From the NCBI GenBank assembly GCA_964434165.1, contig CAYSUS010000094.1, positions 1-28,874 on the forward strand: 28,874 bases of DNA, in the 5' to 3' direction. The position numbers and the translations under genes are program-made. A model generated the notes under the pieces. That model was not told where the DNA came from and made no database searches. It worked only from the letters and a program-made list of their open reading frames with translations. Each line of letters opens with the position of its first letter. Position 1 is the first letter of the stretch. This DNA comes from CAYSUS01 sp964434165 (GTDB lineage Bacteria > Planctomycetota > Planctomycetia > Pirellulales > Thermoguttaceae). This document shows positions 1-7,842 of this stretch, one piece after another.

Positions 1-460
1 CGTAGTGGGCGATGCGGCGGAGGCTGGCCTCGACGCCTCCGGCGATGATGGGAACGCCCTTGTAGGCCTCCCGGGCACGCTGGCAATAGGCCAAAGTCGC
101 GCGGTCGGGGCGGCGACCGATCCGTCCTCCGGGGCTGTACGCGTCGTCGTTGCGGACTTTGCGGTTGGCCGTGTAGTGGTTGATCATCGAGTCCATATTG
201 CCGGCGCTGATCGCGAAGCAGACTCGCGGCCGACCGAACGATCGCCAGGCGTCGCAGGTGTGCCAGTCGGGCTGGCTGAGAACGGCCACGCGAAAGCCGG
301 CCGCCTCGAGCACGCGGCCCAACAGGGCCATGGCGAAGCTGGGATGATCGACGTAGGCGTCGCCCGTCACGAACACCACGTCCACCGCGTCCCAGCCCTG
401 CGCGCGGACCTCATCCGGGGTCATGGGCAGGAAGGCGTCGCGGGGCATGGAGCGGGACAT
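1..460 (-). CDS. ygiQ: YgiQ-family radical SAM protein, N-terminal part (runs off the left edge)
   Basis: The minus strand reads open from an ATG at 460 to the window edge, about 153 residues. The N-terminus begins MSRSMPRDAFLPMTPDEV and continues with VVFVTGDAYVDHPSFAMALL, a PDWHTCDAWRSFGRP segment, ISAGNMDSMINHYTANR, and IIAGGVEASLRRIAHY at the edge. This is the conserved N-terminal half of the YgiQ (UPF0313) family, whose members carry a B12-binding-like region followed by a radical SAM domain; the CxxxCxxC motif would lie beyond the window. The molecular function of the family is unsettled. The frame stays open a little upstream of 460, but the family normally starts a few residues before FLPM, so 460 (or the Met at 448) is the best start. 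No good Shine-Dalgarno is visible. The gene is divergent from the secreted protein at 843. Confidence 0.85.
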   Translation of the reverse strand, partial: MSRSMPRDAFLPMTPDEVRAQGWDAVDVVFVTGDAYVDHPSFAMALLGRVLEAAGFRVAVLSQPDWHTCDAWRSFGRPRVCFAISAGNMDSMINHYTANRKVRNDDAYSPGGRIGRRPDRATLAYCQRAREAYKGVPIIAGGVEASLRRIAHY

Positions 461-842
461 GGCAGGACCAGCAACATCGTGGAGCAAGACCACCGACGCG
501 CCGATCGCATGCCTCGCCGGCAGGCTCGCCCGCCGCCTCAGTATCAGGTTCACTCGCAGTGATCGGCGCAAACCTGTTCGATTTTACGCCACGCGGGCGT
601 TCAGGGAACGGTGCGCAATGCGCGTACTCCGATGCCCATCCGAGCCGGTTCGTGGCGGCACCAGGTGATCTGCGTGCTGCGCGGACCTCCCGCTGCCAGC
701 CCGAGCCCGGGTGTAGAGGTACGACGCATGGGGACGCCAGCGGCACGCCCCGATCACCGCCTTCTTGACCCGCCCCCCGAAGTGCCGGTAGAATGCGTGG
801 CGTCGGGGATCGCTGGCACCGGGCACACAGGAGGTAAGCGCC
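461..842. other. Intergenic region between divergent genes
   Basis: These 382 bases contain no convincing gene; short open frames on both strands have no recognisable protein character. It should hold two divergent promoters. The plus-strand promoter at 765-794 is clear. For the minus-strand ygiQ gene, a TAAAAT hexamer on the minus strand (586-581) is a possible -10, about 120 bases ahead of the ATG, but I find no good -35. Confidence 0.6.
765..794 (+). promoter_or_regulatory. Probable sigma70-type promoter of the secreted protein gene
   Basis: TTGACC at 765-770 and TAGAAT at 789-794 are separated by 18 bases. Both match the housekeeping consensus at five of six positions. Transcription would start near 801, about 40 bases before the ATG at 843, leaving room for the strong AGGAGGT ribosome site at 829-835. 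Confidence 0.6.
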
Positions 843-1802
843 ATGCGGCTCGTCAACTCGCTTAACGCGGCCGTCGCCGCAGTTGTCCTGGGGTTCTCAT
901 CCCCCGAGGCGCTCGCGCAGCAGACGACCGTGGGCACGCCAGCGCACAGCCATAGCGACAGCTTCTTCGAGCAGCATGGCGTGAGTTGGGGACTTCGGGG
1001 ACCGGGCTGGTTCTTCAACTTCGGCGGGTCCGGCCTCGCCACGCCTCAATTCGGGGGCTTCAGCCCCGGGGCCGGCGCGAGCCTGGGCTGGGGATTCGGC
1101 GGCGGGCCGTTCAGCGGCAACTTCAACTACTTCGGCGGCCAGGGCGCCACGCGGTCGTCCGGCATGGTCGCTCCCAGCGCGACCATGATGAACGGACAGT
1201 GGGCCTACGTGGCCGATACCTCGATCAGCCCGTTCGTCATTGCGGTGGTGCCCGTGGTGGGCGGCGGAGCGCCGGTGATCGGCGGGTTCGGCCAGGGCAT
1301 GATTCGGCCTCCGGGGCTACCGCAGCAGGTCGCGGCCCCGGTCGTCGGCCCGTCGAAGGTCCAGCGGTATCTGGAGGCCATGCAGCAGGGCCAGGCCGCG
1401 GGCGGCGGACCCGATCCCAGGTTCGTGCAGCCGCTTCCGCCAGGGCAGGCTAGGAAGGCGGGGGGGGCGGCAAATGGCGCGTTGAGCGCCGACCTGAATC
1501 TGGTCGGTGCGGCCGCCGCTTCCGGTCCGGCGGTCCCGGACCTGAACTCGGCTCAGGGCAGCTCCGCGAGCAAGGCGGTGATGAGCGTGGCCGAGGCCCG
1601 CGCCGCCCACCAGGCGGAACAGGCCGAATCGGGCGATTCCGAGGCCCTTATTTGGCTTGAGCGGGGCAAGGGGGCCGAGGCGGCGGGTAAGGGCAACGTG
1701 GCGGCGATCTACTACCGGATGGCCGCCCGGCGGGCCAGCGGCGAGCTCCGCGAGCAGGCCCTCGCGCGGCTTGAGGCTGTGAAGGCTGAGACCGAGGAGT
1801 AG
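843..1802 (+). CDS. Secreted Gly-rich protein of planctomycete type, function unknown
   Basis: The protein has 319 residues. A signal peptide is visible: a short basic start, a hydrophobic stretch at about residues 8-20 and an ALA-QQ cleavage site after residue 25. The mature protein is rich in Gly, Phe, Pro and Ala (about residues 45-110, with many GGF, FGG and NF steps) and then low in complexity. The C-terminal 60 residues are helical, with SGDSEALIWLERGKGAEAAG, then a YYRMAARRASGELREQALAR segment that resembles a TPR-like helical pair. I recall similar C-termini in planctomycete secreted proteins, but know no function. The start is fixed by a perfect AGGAGGT seven bases before the ATG and a promoter just upstream. 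No operon partner: ygiQ is divergent and aceE appears to have its own promoter. Confidence 0.8.
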   Translation: MRLVNSLNAAVAAVVLGFSSPEALAQQTTVGTPAHSHSDSFFEQHGVSWGLRGPGWFFNFGGSGLATPQFGGFSPGAGASLGWGFGGGPFSGNFNYFGGQGATRSSGMVAPSATMMNGQWAYVADTSISPFVIAVVPVVGGGAPVIGGFGQGMIRPPGLPQQVAAPVVGPSKVQRYLEAMQQGQAAGGGPDPRFVQPLPPGQARKAGGAANGALSADLNLVGAAAASGPAVPDLNSAQGSSASKAVMSVAEARAAHQAEQAESGDSEALIWLERGKGAEAAGKGNVAAIYYRMAARRASGELREQALARLEAVKAETEE

Positions 1803-2147
1803 GTCTTCTTCGTACTCCGAGTCGGGCCGGCATTCGCGCGTTGCTGGTTCCCCGTGCCGACACGGCCCGCCTCGGCACTGGCCCGTCGCGGTCCGTAGTC
1901 CCACTGGCCGCTCTGCCCGGCCGCTGCTACGATCAGCTTCACCCCGCTGATGATTGCGCGGCGTACGACACGCCATTCGCGTTCTCCCAAGTGGCCGGTC
2001 GCGCCGAAACCTACGCGGGGCGGGGTGGATTTCGTCCGCGGGGGCACCCCCGTATGATGAGGGAGAAGCCTTGGGGGCACCGTGGCGCCGGGCCTCGCTC
2101 GGGGCCTTGCCAAGCGCACCTATCGACTGAAGACCCGACAGACCAAG
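1803..2147. other. Intergenic region upstream of aceE
   Basis: No gene is supported in these 345 bases. The only element I can name is the candidate aceE promoter with an adjoining palindrome at 2030-2058. A GTG at 2082 is in frame with aceE and would add 22 residues, but that extension is basic and unlike the family, so I treat it as leader. Confidence 0.6.
2030..2058 (+). promoter_or_regulatory. Candidate aceE promoter with palindrome in the spacer
   Basis: TATGAT at 2053-2058 is a good -10 (five of six). The -35 position 17 bases upstream (TTTCGT, 2030-2035) is a poor match. The gap between them holds a 14-base perfect inverted repeat, CGGGGGCACCCCCG at 2039-2052, directly abutting the -10. 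A weak -35 with a palindrome in the spacer would fit a regulated promoter, but G/C-rich palindromes also arise by chance. Confidence 0.4.
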
Positions 2148-4844
2148 ATGAACCGGCATACCGAGGCGGAAGGCGGCGCACCCTCCACGCGGGACAGCGA
2201 TCCCCAGGAGACGCGGGAGTGGCTCGACGCCCTGGATTACGTGATCCATCGGGATGGCGGCCCGAGGGCGACGTATCTCTTGGATCGGCTCAAGGAGCGG
2301 GCGTTCCATCACGGGGTCCGCTACGCTTCGAGTGCCACCACGCCCTACGTGAACACGATCCCCGTCGACCGGCAGCCCGACTATCCCGGCGATCGGGCCA
2401 TCGAGCGGAAGATCAAGAGCATCATCCGCTGGAACGCGATGGCCATGGTCGTCAAGGCGAACAAGGAGAGCCCGGGCATCGGGGGGCACATCTCGACCTA
2501 TGCCTCGGCGGCCACGCTCTATGAGGTGGGCTTCAACCACTTCTTTCACGGCAAGCAGGGGCCCCATCCGCCCGACCAGGTCTTCATCCAGGGCCATGCC
2601 ACGCCGGGCATTTACGCCAGGGCGTTCCTGCTGGACCGCGTCAGCGAAGCCCACATGAAGAACTTCCGCCGCGAGCTGGCGCCGGAGGGAGGGCTTTCCA
2701 GCTATCCGCATCCTTGGCTGATGCCCGACTTCTGGGAGTTCCCCACGGTCTCGATGGGCTTGGGCCCGATCATGGCCATCTACCAGGCCCGGTTCAACCA
2801 GTACCTGACCGACCGGGGGATCAAGTCCGACGCCAACCAGTCGCACGTGTGGGCGTTCCTCGGGGACGGCGAGTGCGACGAGCCGGAGACGCTGGGGGCC
2901 ATCACCCTGGCCGCGCGGGAGAAGCTCGACAACCTGATCTTCGTGATCAACTGCAACCTCCAGCGCCTCGACGGCCCGGTCCGCGGCAACGGCAAGATCA
3001 TCCAGGAGCTCGAGGGAGCCTTCCGCGGGGCCGGCTGGAACGTGATCAAGGTCGTCTGGGGCTCCGACTGGGACCCGCTTCTGGCCAAGGACGCCGACGG
3101 CCTCTTGGCCCGGCGCATGGGCGAAGTCGTGGACGGGCAGTACCAGAAGTACACGGTCTCGCCGGGCAGCTACATCCGCAAGGACTTCTTCGGCTCCGAT
3201 CCCCGCCTGGAGGAGATCGTCGCCGACCTGACCGACGAGCAGATCCGCCGCCTGAAGCGGGGCGGCCACGATCCGCTGAAGGTCTACGCCGCTTACAAGG
3301 CGGCCGTGGACCACAAGGGCGCGCCCACGGTGATCCTGGCCAAGACCATCAAGGGCTACGGCCTGGGCGAGGCCGGTGAGGGACGCAACATCACACACCA
3401 GCAGAAGAAGCTCAACGAGGACGAGCTCCGCCACTTCCGCGACCGGTTCGACATCCCCATCACGGACGAGGAGGTGGCGGTGGCCCCGTTCTACCGCCCC
3501 CCCGACGACAGCCCGGAGATGAGGTACCTCCGAGAGCGGCGGAGCGCCCTGGGCGGGTTCGTTCCCAGCCGCCGCTCGGGCGTGATGAAGCTCAAGCCGC
3601 CAGACTGGCAGGAGTTCGGCGAGTTCTTCGCGGGGAGCGAGGGGCGCGAGGTCTCCAGCACGATGGCCTTCGTGCGCCTCCTGGTGCGGCTGATGCGCGA
3701 CAAGAGCCTGGGGCGGTACATCGTGCCGATCGTTCCCGACGAGGCCCGGACCTTCGGCATGGAGGCCCTGTTCCGCCAGTTCGGCATCTACTCGCACGTG
3801 GGGCAGCTTTACGAGCCGGTCGATTCCGACACGGTGCTTTACTACCATGAAGCCACGGACGGGCAGATCCTCGAAGAGGGGATCACCGAAGCGGGATCCA
3901 TGTCGTCGTTCATCGCCGCGGCCACCGCCCACTCCAGCCACGGCGTGAACATGATCCCGTTCTTCATCTACTACTCGATGTTCGGATTTCAGCGGATCGG
4001 CGACCTGCTCTGGGCGGCGGGCGACATGCGGTGCCGCGGCTTCGTGCTCGGCGGCACCGCGGGGCGCACCACGCTGGCCGGCGAGGGCCTTCAGCACCAG
4101 GACGGCCAGAGCCACCTCAACGCCCTGGCCTTCCCCACGTGCCACGCCTACGACCCTTGCTACGCCTACGAGATGTCCGTCATCATCCTCGACGGCATCC
4201 GGCGGATGTACTTCGAAGAGCAGGACGTCTTCTACTACATCACGCTGATGAACGAGAACTACGAGATGCCGATCCTGCCGATGGGCTCCACCGAGGGGAT
4301 CTGCAAGGGCATCTACGAGCTCTCCCACCGCGACCTGGGCAAGGACCGGCCCACCGTGCGCCTCTTCGGCAGCGGGGCCATCCTCCGCGAGGTGCTCCGG
4401 GCGCAGGACATCCTCGACAGCCAGTTCGGCGTCTCCAGCCGCGTTTACAGCGTGACCAGCTACAAGAGCCTGTACTACGATGGGCGCGACTGCGAGCGCG
4501 CGGGCCGCCGCAACCCGAAGCAGAAACCCCGCGCGCCCTACGTGCGGAAGGTGCTGGGCGAGGCGGACGGTCCCGTGGTGGCCGCGTCGGACTACGTGGC
4601 CGCCGTGCCGCTGTCCATCGCGCCTTGGATCTCCGGGCCGTACGCGGTGCTGGGAACCGACGGCTTCGGGCGCAGCGAAGCCCGCAAGGAACTCCGCGAG
4701 TTCTTCGAGGTCGATGCCGAGAACGTGGCGCTGGCCGCGCTCTGTGAATTGGCCGCGCGGGACGAGTTCCCCAAGAGCAAGCTCCACGCGGCGGTCAAGA
4801 TCCTCGGTCTCGATCCGGACAAACCGAACCCAGTGACGATGTGA
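2148..4844 (+). CDS. aceE: Pyruvate dehydrogenase E1 component, homodimeric type
   Basis: This is the thiamine-diphosphate enzyme that decarboxylates pyruvate and passes the acetyl group to the lipoyl domain of E2. The 898 residues match the length and whole course of the gammaproteobacterial AceE family (about 890). Visible landmarks: ETREWLDALDYVI near the N-terminus; YVNTIPVDRQPDYPGD; GLSSYPHPWLMPDFW; the ThDP/Mg motif GDGE at 239-242 ending in NCN at 268; NGKIIQELEGAFRGAGWNVI; DEARTFGMEALFRQ; SMFGFQRIGDLLWAAGD; TAGRTTLAGEGLQHQDG; and VLGTDGFGRSEARKELREFF at the C-terminus. The ATG at 2148 puts the ETR(E/D)W motif where the family has it. It is the first gene of a same-strand block with aceF, ndh, lpd and ald. 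It is the single-chain E1, not the alpha/beta type. Confidence 0.97.
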   Translation: MNRHTEAEGGAPSTRDSDPQETREWLDALDYVIHRDGGPRATYLLDRLKERAFHHGVRYASSATTPYVNTIPVDRQPDYPGDRAIERKIKSIIRWNAMAMVVKANKESPGIGGHISTYASAATLYEVGFNHFFHGKQGPHPPDQVFIQGHATPGIYARAFLLDRVSEAHMKNFRRELAPEGGLSSYPHPWLMPDFWEFPTVSMGLGPIMAIYQARFNQYLTDRGIKSDANQSHVWAFLGDGECDEPETLGAITLAAREKLDNLIFVINCNLQRLDGPVRGNGKIIQELEGAFRGAGWNVIKVVWGSDWDPLLAKDADGLLARRMGEVVDGQYQKYTVSPGSYIRKDFFGSDPRLEEIVADLTDEQIRRLKRGGHDPLKVYAAYKAAVDHKGAPTVILAKTIKGYGLGEAGEGRNITHQQKKLNEDELRHFRDRFDIPITDEEVAVAPFYRPPDDSPEMRYLRERRSALGGFVPSRRSGVMKLKPPDWQEFGEFFAGSEGREVSSTMAFVRLLVRLMRDKSLGRYIVPIVPDEARTFGMEALFRQFGIYSHVGQLYEPVDSDTVLYYHEATDGQILEEGITEAGSMSSFIAAATAHSSHGVNMIPFFIYYSMFGFQRIGDLLWAAGDMRCRGFVLGGTAGRTTLAGEGLQHQDGQSHLNALAFPTCHAYDPCYAYEMSVIILDGIRRMYFEEQDVFYYITLMNENYEMPILPMGSTEGICKGIYELSHRDLGKDRPTVRLFGSGAILREVLRAQDILDSQFGVSSRVYSVTSYKSLYYDGRDCERAGRRNPKQKPRAPYVRKVLGEADGPVVAASDYVAAVPLSIAPWISGPYAVLGTDGFGRSEARKELREFFEVDAENVALAALCELAARDEFPKSKLHAAVKILGLDPDKPNPVTM

Positions 4845-4879
4845 AGGAACGGGTGGAAAGGAAAAACGAGATACGATGG

Positions 4880-5049
4880 ACCGGACCCCTGCCCACTTGT
4901 CGGGCAGGTGAACGAGTCTGGGAAGTCAGAACGAACACCTTGCAGAACCAGGCCCCTGCCGGCTCGTCCGGCAGGTGGATTGGTTGGGGGGCCAACCTGC
5001 CGGCTTCCCAGACTGCTTCACCCGTCAGGCAAGCTGCCGGGGGTCGGGT
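4880..5049. repeat. Fold-back (long imperfect inverted repeat) element between aceE and aceF
   Basis: Two 46-base arms, 4880-4925 and 5004-5049, are reverse complements at about 35 of 46 positions, with the inner ends perfect over 11 bases (AGTCTGGGAAG 4915-4925 against CTTCCCAGACT 5004-5014). The left arm contains a local hairpin (CCTGCCC 4888-4894 / GGGCAGG 4902-4908). The interior contains CCTGCCGG 4955-4962 / CCGGCAGG 4968-4975 and GGTTGG 4982-4987 / CCAACC 4992-4997. The element encodes nothing and is compact, as expected of a REP/BIME-like or MITE-like non-autonomous repeat. It would fold strongly in an aceE-aceF transcript. Confidence 0.65.
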
Positions 5050-5065
5050 GACCATCGAGTAATGT

Positions 5066-5082
5066 GGTGCGTTTCATGCACC
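5066..5082. repeat. Short GGTGC...GCACC hairpin repeat
   Basis: GGTGC (5066-5070) and GCACC (5078-5082) flank the seven-base loop GTTTCAT, just upstream of aceF. I recall motifs of this type (a GTAGGGTGC start followed by a GCACC close on the opposite strand) as dispersed intergenic repeats in several phyla, including planctomycetes; copy number cannot be judged here. Confidence 0.4.
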
Positions 5083-5110
5083 CTACGACTCAACAACTCA
5101 ATCAAGCCCG

Positions 5111-6421
5111 ATGAGCATCGAATACAAGCTGCCCGAGCTGGGCGAGAACATCGAGAGCGGCGACGTGGTCAGTGTCCTGGTCGACGAGGGCCAGGTGATC
5201 GAGGGCAACCAGGGGGTCGTCGAGCTGGAGACCGACAAGGCGGTCGTGGAGATCCCCTGTCCCCATGCCGGCAAGATCACCAAGGTCCACGTCAAGAAGG
5301 GGCAGACCGTCAAGGTCGGCGAGGCCCTGGTGACGGTCGAAGCGGACGAGCGTGCGGAGACGAAGCCCGAGCCGAAGCCGAAGGAGGAGCAGGCCGAAGC
5401 GAAGCCCGAGGCACGGCGCGAGCCCGCCCGGGAAGGGAAGGCTCAGCCGGCCGCTCCCGCGCAGCCCGCCGAGGAGGCCCCGAAGGCCGTAGCTGAGAAG
5501 GACGACTCGATCATCCCGGCCGGCCCAGCCGCGCGGCGGATCGCCCGCGAGATTGGCGTCGATCTCCGCCGTGTCCAAGGCTCCGGCGCCCACGGGCGGA
5601 TCACGCCCGAGGACGTGCGCGCCGCCGGCTCCGGCGGCGGGGCTCCGGCCGGCGCGGCGGTCGCTGCCGCCACGTGGGAGCCGGTCGAGCCGCCGGGCGA
5701 AGCCGGCCAGGACGCGTGGGGGCCGGTCCGCCGAGAGAAGATGTCGAAGATCCGCCGCACGATCGCGGCCCAGATGGTCAAGTCGGCGACCACGATCCCG
5801 CACGTGACCAACTTCGACGACGCGGACGTGACCGACCTGGAGCAGTTGCGCAAGGGGGTTCCGCCCGGCTTCCTCGGCGCGAACCTCAAGCTCACGGCCA
5901 TGCCGTTCCTGATGAAGGCCACGGCCCTGGCCCTGCGACGGCACCCGATGCTCAACGCGAGCCTCGACACCGAGAGCGAGCAGGTGGTGTACAAGCAGTA
6001 TGTCCACCTGGGCGTGGCTGTGGACACGCCGCGGGGGCTCGTCGTGCCCGTGATCCGCGACGTCGACCGGATGAGCATCCCCGAGATCGCCCGGGCCCTG
6101 GCCGGCGTGGCCGAGCGGGCCCGTGCCGTGCAGTTCTCCGTGGAGGAGCTCCGCGGCGGCACGTTCACGATCAGCAACCTCGGCGCGGTGGGCGGACAAT
6201 ACAGCACGCCGATCATCAATCATCCCGAGGTGGCGATCCTCCTTGTGGGGCGTTCGCGTTGGCTGCCGGTCGTCCGCGACGACCAGGTGGAGAAGCGTTT
6301 CATGATGCCGCTGAGCCTCTCCTACGACCACCGGCTGGTCGACGGGGCCACGGCCGCGCGGTACCTGAACGAGGTGATCGATTACCTGCAGAACCCCGGC
6401 AAGCTTCTGCTGGCCCCTTAG
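5111..6421 (+). CDS. aceF: Pyruvate dehydrogenase E2, dihydrolipoamide acetyltransferase
   Basis: This is the core subunit that moves the acetyl group from E1 to CoA. The 436 residues show one N-terminal lipoyl domain (residues 1-80) with the lipoylated Lys43 in ETDKAVVEIP; a Pro/Ala/Glu/Lys-rich linker (about 82-130); a peripheral subunit-binding domain (about 137-172, AGPAARRIAREIGVDLRRV, then GRITPEDV); a short Gly/Ala linker; and the catalytic domain from about 205, ending with the CoA acyltransferase motif DHRLVDG, with His407 and Asp411 as expected catalytic residues. One lipoyl domain is fewer than the three of E. coli AceF. The ATG at 5111 lacks a clear Shine-Dalgarno but starts exactly at the lipoyl domain. 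The fold-back element separates it from aceE. Confidence 0.96.
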   Translation: MSIEYKLPELGENIESGDVVSVLVDEGQVIEGNQGVVELETDKAVVEIPCPHAGKITKVHVKKGQTVKVGEALVTVEADERAETKPEPKPKEEQAEAKPEARREPAREGKAQPAAPAQPAEEAPKAVAEKDDSIIPAGPAARRIAREIGVDLRRVQGSGAHGRITPEDVRAAGSGGGAPAGAAVAAATWEPVEPPGEAGQDAWGPVRREKMSKIRRTIAAQMVKSATTIPHVTNFDDADVTDLEQLRKGVPPGFLGANLKLTAMPFLMKATALALRRHPMLNASLDTESEQVVYKQYVHLGVAVDTPRGLVVPVIRDVDRMSIPEIARALAGVAERARAVQFSVEELRGGTFTISNLGAVGGQYSTPIINHPEVAILLVGRSRWLPVVRDDQVEKRFMMPLSLSYDHRLVDGATAARYLNEVIDYLQNPGKLLLAP

Positions 6422-6439
6422 ACGCCTCTCGGCGGTGCC

Positions 6440-7756
6440 TTGAACGATCCACACCACGTCCTCATCATCGGCGGCGGCTTCGGAGGGCTCTACGCGGCCC
6501 AGCGGCTCCGTCGCGCGCCGGTGCGGGTGACGCTGGCCGATCGGCGGAACTTCCACCTCTTCCAGCCCCTTCTGTACCAGGTGGCCACGGGGGGGCTCTC
6601 GCCGGCCAACATCGCCGCCCCGCTCCGCAACATTCTCAAGCGCCAGAAGAACGCCCGTGTGCTGCTGGCCGAGGTCTGCGACTTCGACCTGGCCGGCAAT
6701 CGCGTGCTCCTGACCGACGGGGAGCTGGAGTACGACTCGTTGATCGTGGCCGCGGGGGCCGGACACCATTACTTCGGCAACGACCACTGGGCGGAACGGG
6801 CGCCGGGCCTGAAGACCCTCGAGGACGCCACGGGCATCCGCCGTCGTATCTTCCTGGCCTTCGAGGCGGCGGAGCGGGAGACCGATCCCGAGTCGATCCG
6901 CCGCTGGCTCACGTTCGTGATCGTCGGCGCCGGGCCGACGGGCGTGGAGCTGGCCGGCACGCTGGCCGAGATCGCCCGCGACACGCTTCGCCGCGAGTTC
7001 CGCTCGATCGACCCGGCCGACGCCACGATCCTCCTGGTCGAGGGCACCGACCGCGTGCTGCCGTCTTACCCCGCGGGCCTCTCCGTGAAGGCCAGGCGGC
7101 AGCTCGAACAGCTCGGGGTCTCCGTGCGCACGGGGGCGATGGTCACCGAGATCCGCCCCGAGTCGGTCACGCTCCGCTCCGGCGACGTCGAAGAAGCGGT
7201 GCCGGCAAGGACCGTGCTCTGGGGGGCGGGGGTGAAAGCCTCGCCGCTCGGACCGAAGCTCGCCCGCGCGGCCGGCCTGGAGCCTGATCGGGCCGGGCGC
7301 GTTCCCGTGGAGCCCGACTGCTCCGTGACCGGCCATCCCGACGTGTTCGTGCTGGGCGACCTGGCCAACTTCAGCCATCAGACGGACGGGCCGTTGCCGG
7401 GCGTCGCGCCGGTCGCGATCCAGCAGGGCAAGTACGTGGCCAGGCTGATCCGCAAGCGACTCAAGGGCAAGAGCAGCGGCCCCTTCCGCTACCGGGACTA
7501 CGGCACGATGGCCACCATCGGCCGGCACCGCGCCGTCGCCATGGTCGGGCCGCTGAGGTTCTCCGGAACGCCCGCCTGGCTGGCGTGGCTGTTCATCCAC
7601 CTGATGTACCTCGTCGAGTTCCAGGACCGCGTGCTCGTGTTGATCCAGTGGGCGTGGCACTACTTCTCCTGGAACCGGGCCGCGCGCCTCATCGCCGGGC
7701 CCAGCCCCCTGCCGCTTCTGGCCAGGAACCGCCGCTGCGAGGAGGCCCTCACGTAG
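6440..7756 (+). CDS. ndh: Type II NADH:quinone oxidoreductase (NDH-2)
   Basis: This is a single-subunit flavoenzyme that oxidises NADH and reduces quinone at the inner face of the membrane without pumping protons. The 438 residues carry an FAD-binding GGGFGG at 11-16 near the N-terminus, FHLFQPLLYQVATGGLSP (a family signature), an NAD-binding GAGPTG at 163-168, VFVLGDLANF, and the quinone-side segment GVAPVAIQQGKYVARLI. The hydrophobic C-terminal stretch around LFIHLMYLVEFQDRVLVLIQ suits membrane attachment. The start must be the TTG at 6440: the aceF stop TAG (6419-6421) lies in the same frame only 18 bases upstream and no ATG precedes the FAD motif. Lying between E2 and E3 genes, it is placed to re-oxidise PDH-derived NADH. 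Confidence 0.92.
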   Translation: MNDPHHVLIIGGGFGGLYAAQRLRRAPVRVTLADRRNFHLFQPLLYQVATGGLSPANIAAPLRNILKRQKNARVLLAEVCDFDLAGNRVLLTDGELEYDSLIVAAGAGHHYFGNDHWAERAPGLKTLEDATGIRRRIFLAFEAAERETDPESIRRWLTFVIVGAGPTGVELAGTLAEIARDTLRREFRSIDPADATILLVEGTDRVLPSYPAGLSVKARRQLEQLGVSVRTGAMVTEIRPESVTLRSGDVEEAVPARTVLWGAGVKASPLGPKLARAAGLEPDRAGRVPVEPDCSVTGHPDVFVLGDLANFSHQTDGPLPGVAPVAIQQGKYVARLIRKRLKGKSSGPFRYRDYGTMATIGRHRAVAMVGPLRFSGTPAWLAWLFIHLMYLVEFQDRVLVLIQWAWHYFSWNRAARLIAGPSPLPLLARNRRCEEALT

Positions 7757-7758
7757 CA

Positions 7759-7775
7759 GGCACTCTCCGAGTGCC
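7759..7775. repeat. Perfect 7-bp stem-loop just after ndh
   Basis: GGCACTC (7759-7765), a TCC loop and GAGTGCC (7769-7775) form a perfect hairpin two bases after the ndh stop codon. The sequence around it, reading GTAGCAGGCAC then TGCCGT on the far side, resembles a dispersed stem-loop that I recall directly after genes in planctomycete genomes. There is no T-run, so it is more likely an mRNA-stabilising or repeat element than an intrinsic terminator. Confidence 0.55.
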
Positions 7776-7842
7776 GTCCGCCACCATACACGATGCTTTC
7801 ACACCGTCCTGACTCAAACCTCCCGCGCCACGGAATCAGAAG

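Noticed and set aside
2082..2147. Upstream GTG extension of aceE
   Set aside because: The added 22 residues are basic, unlike AceE N-termini, and would start within ~20 bases of the predicted transcription start.
1317..4787. Very long minus-strand open frame (over 1100 codons) opposite aceE
   Set aside because: It is the antisense of a certain gene in a high-G+C genome, where stops are rare in this frame. The translation is Arg/His/Val/Ala-rich with no family features.
5102..7660. Long minus-strand open frame opposite aceF and ndh
   Set aside because: Same cause: a G/C-rich antisense shadow of two well-identified genes.
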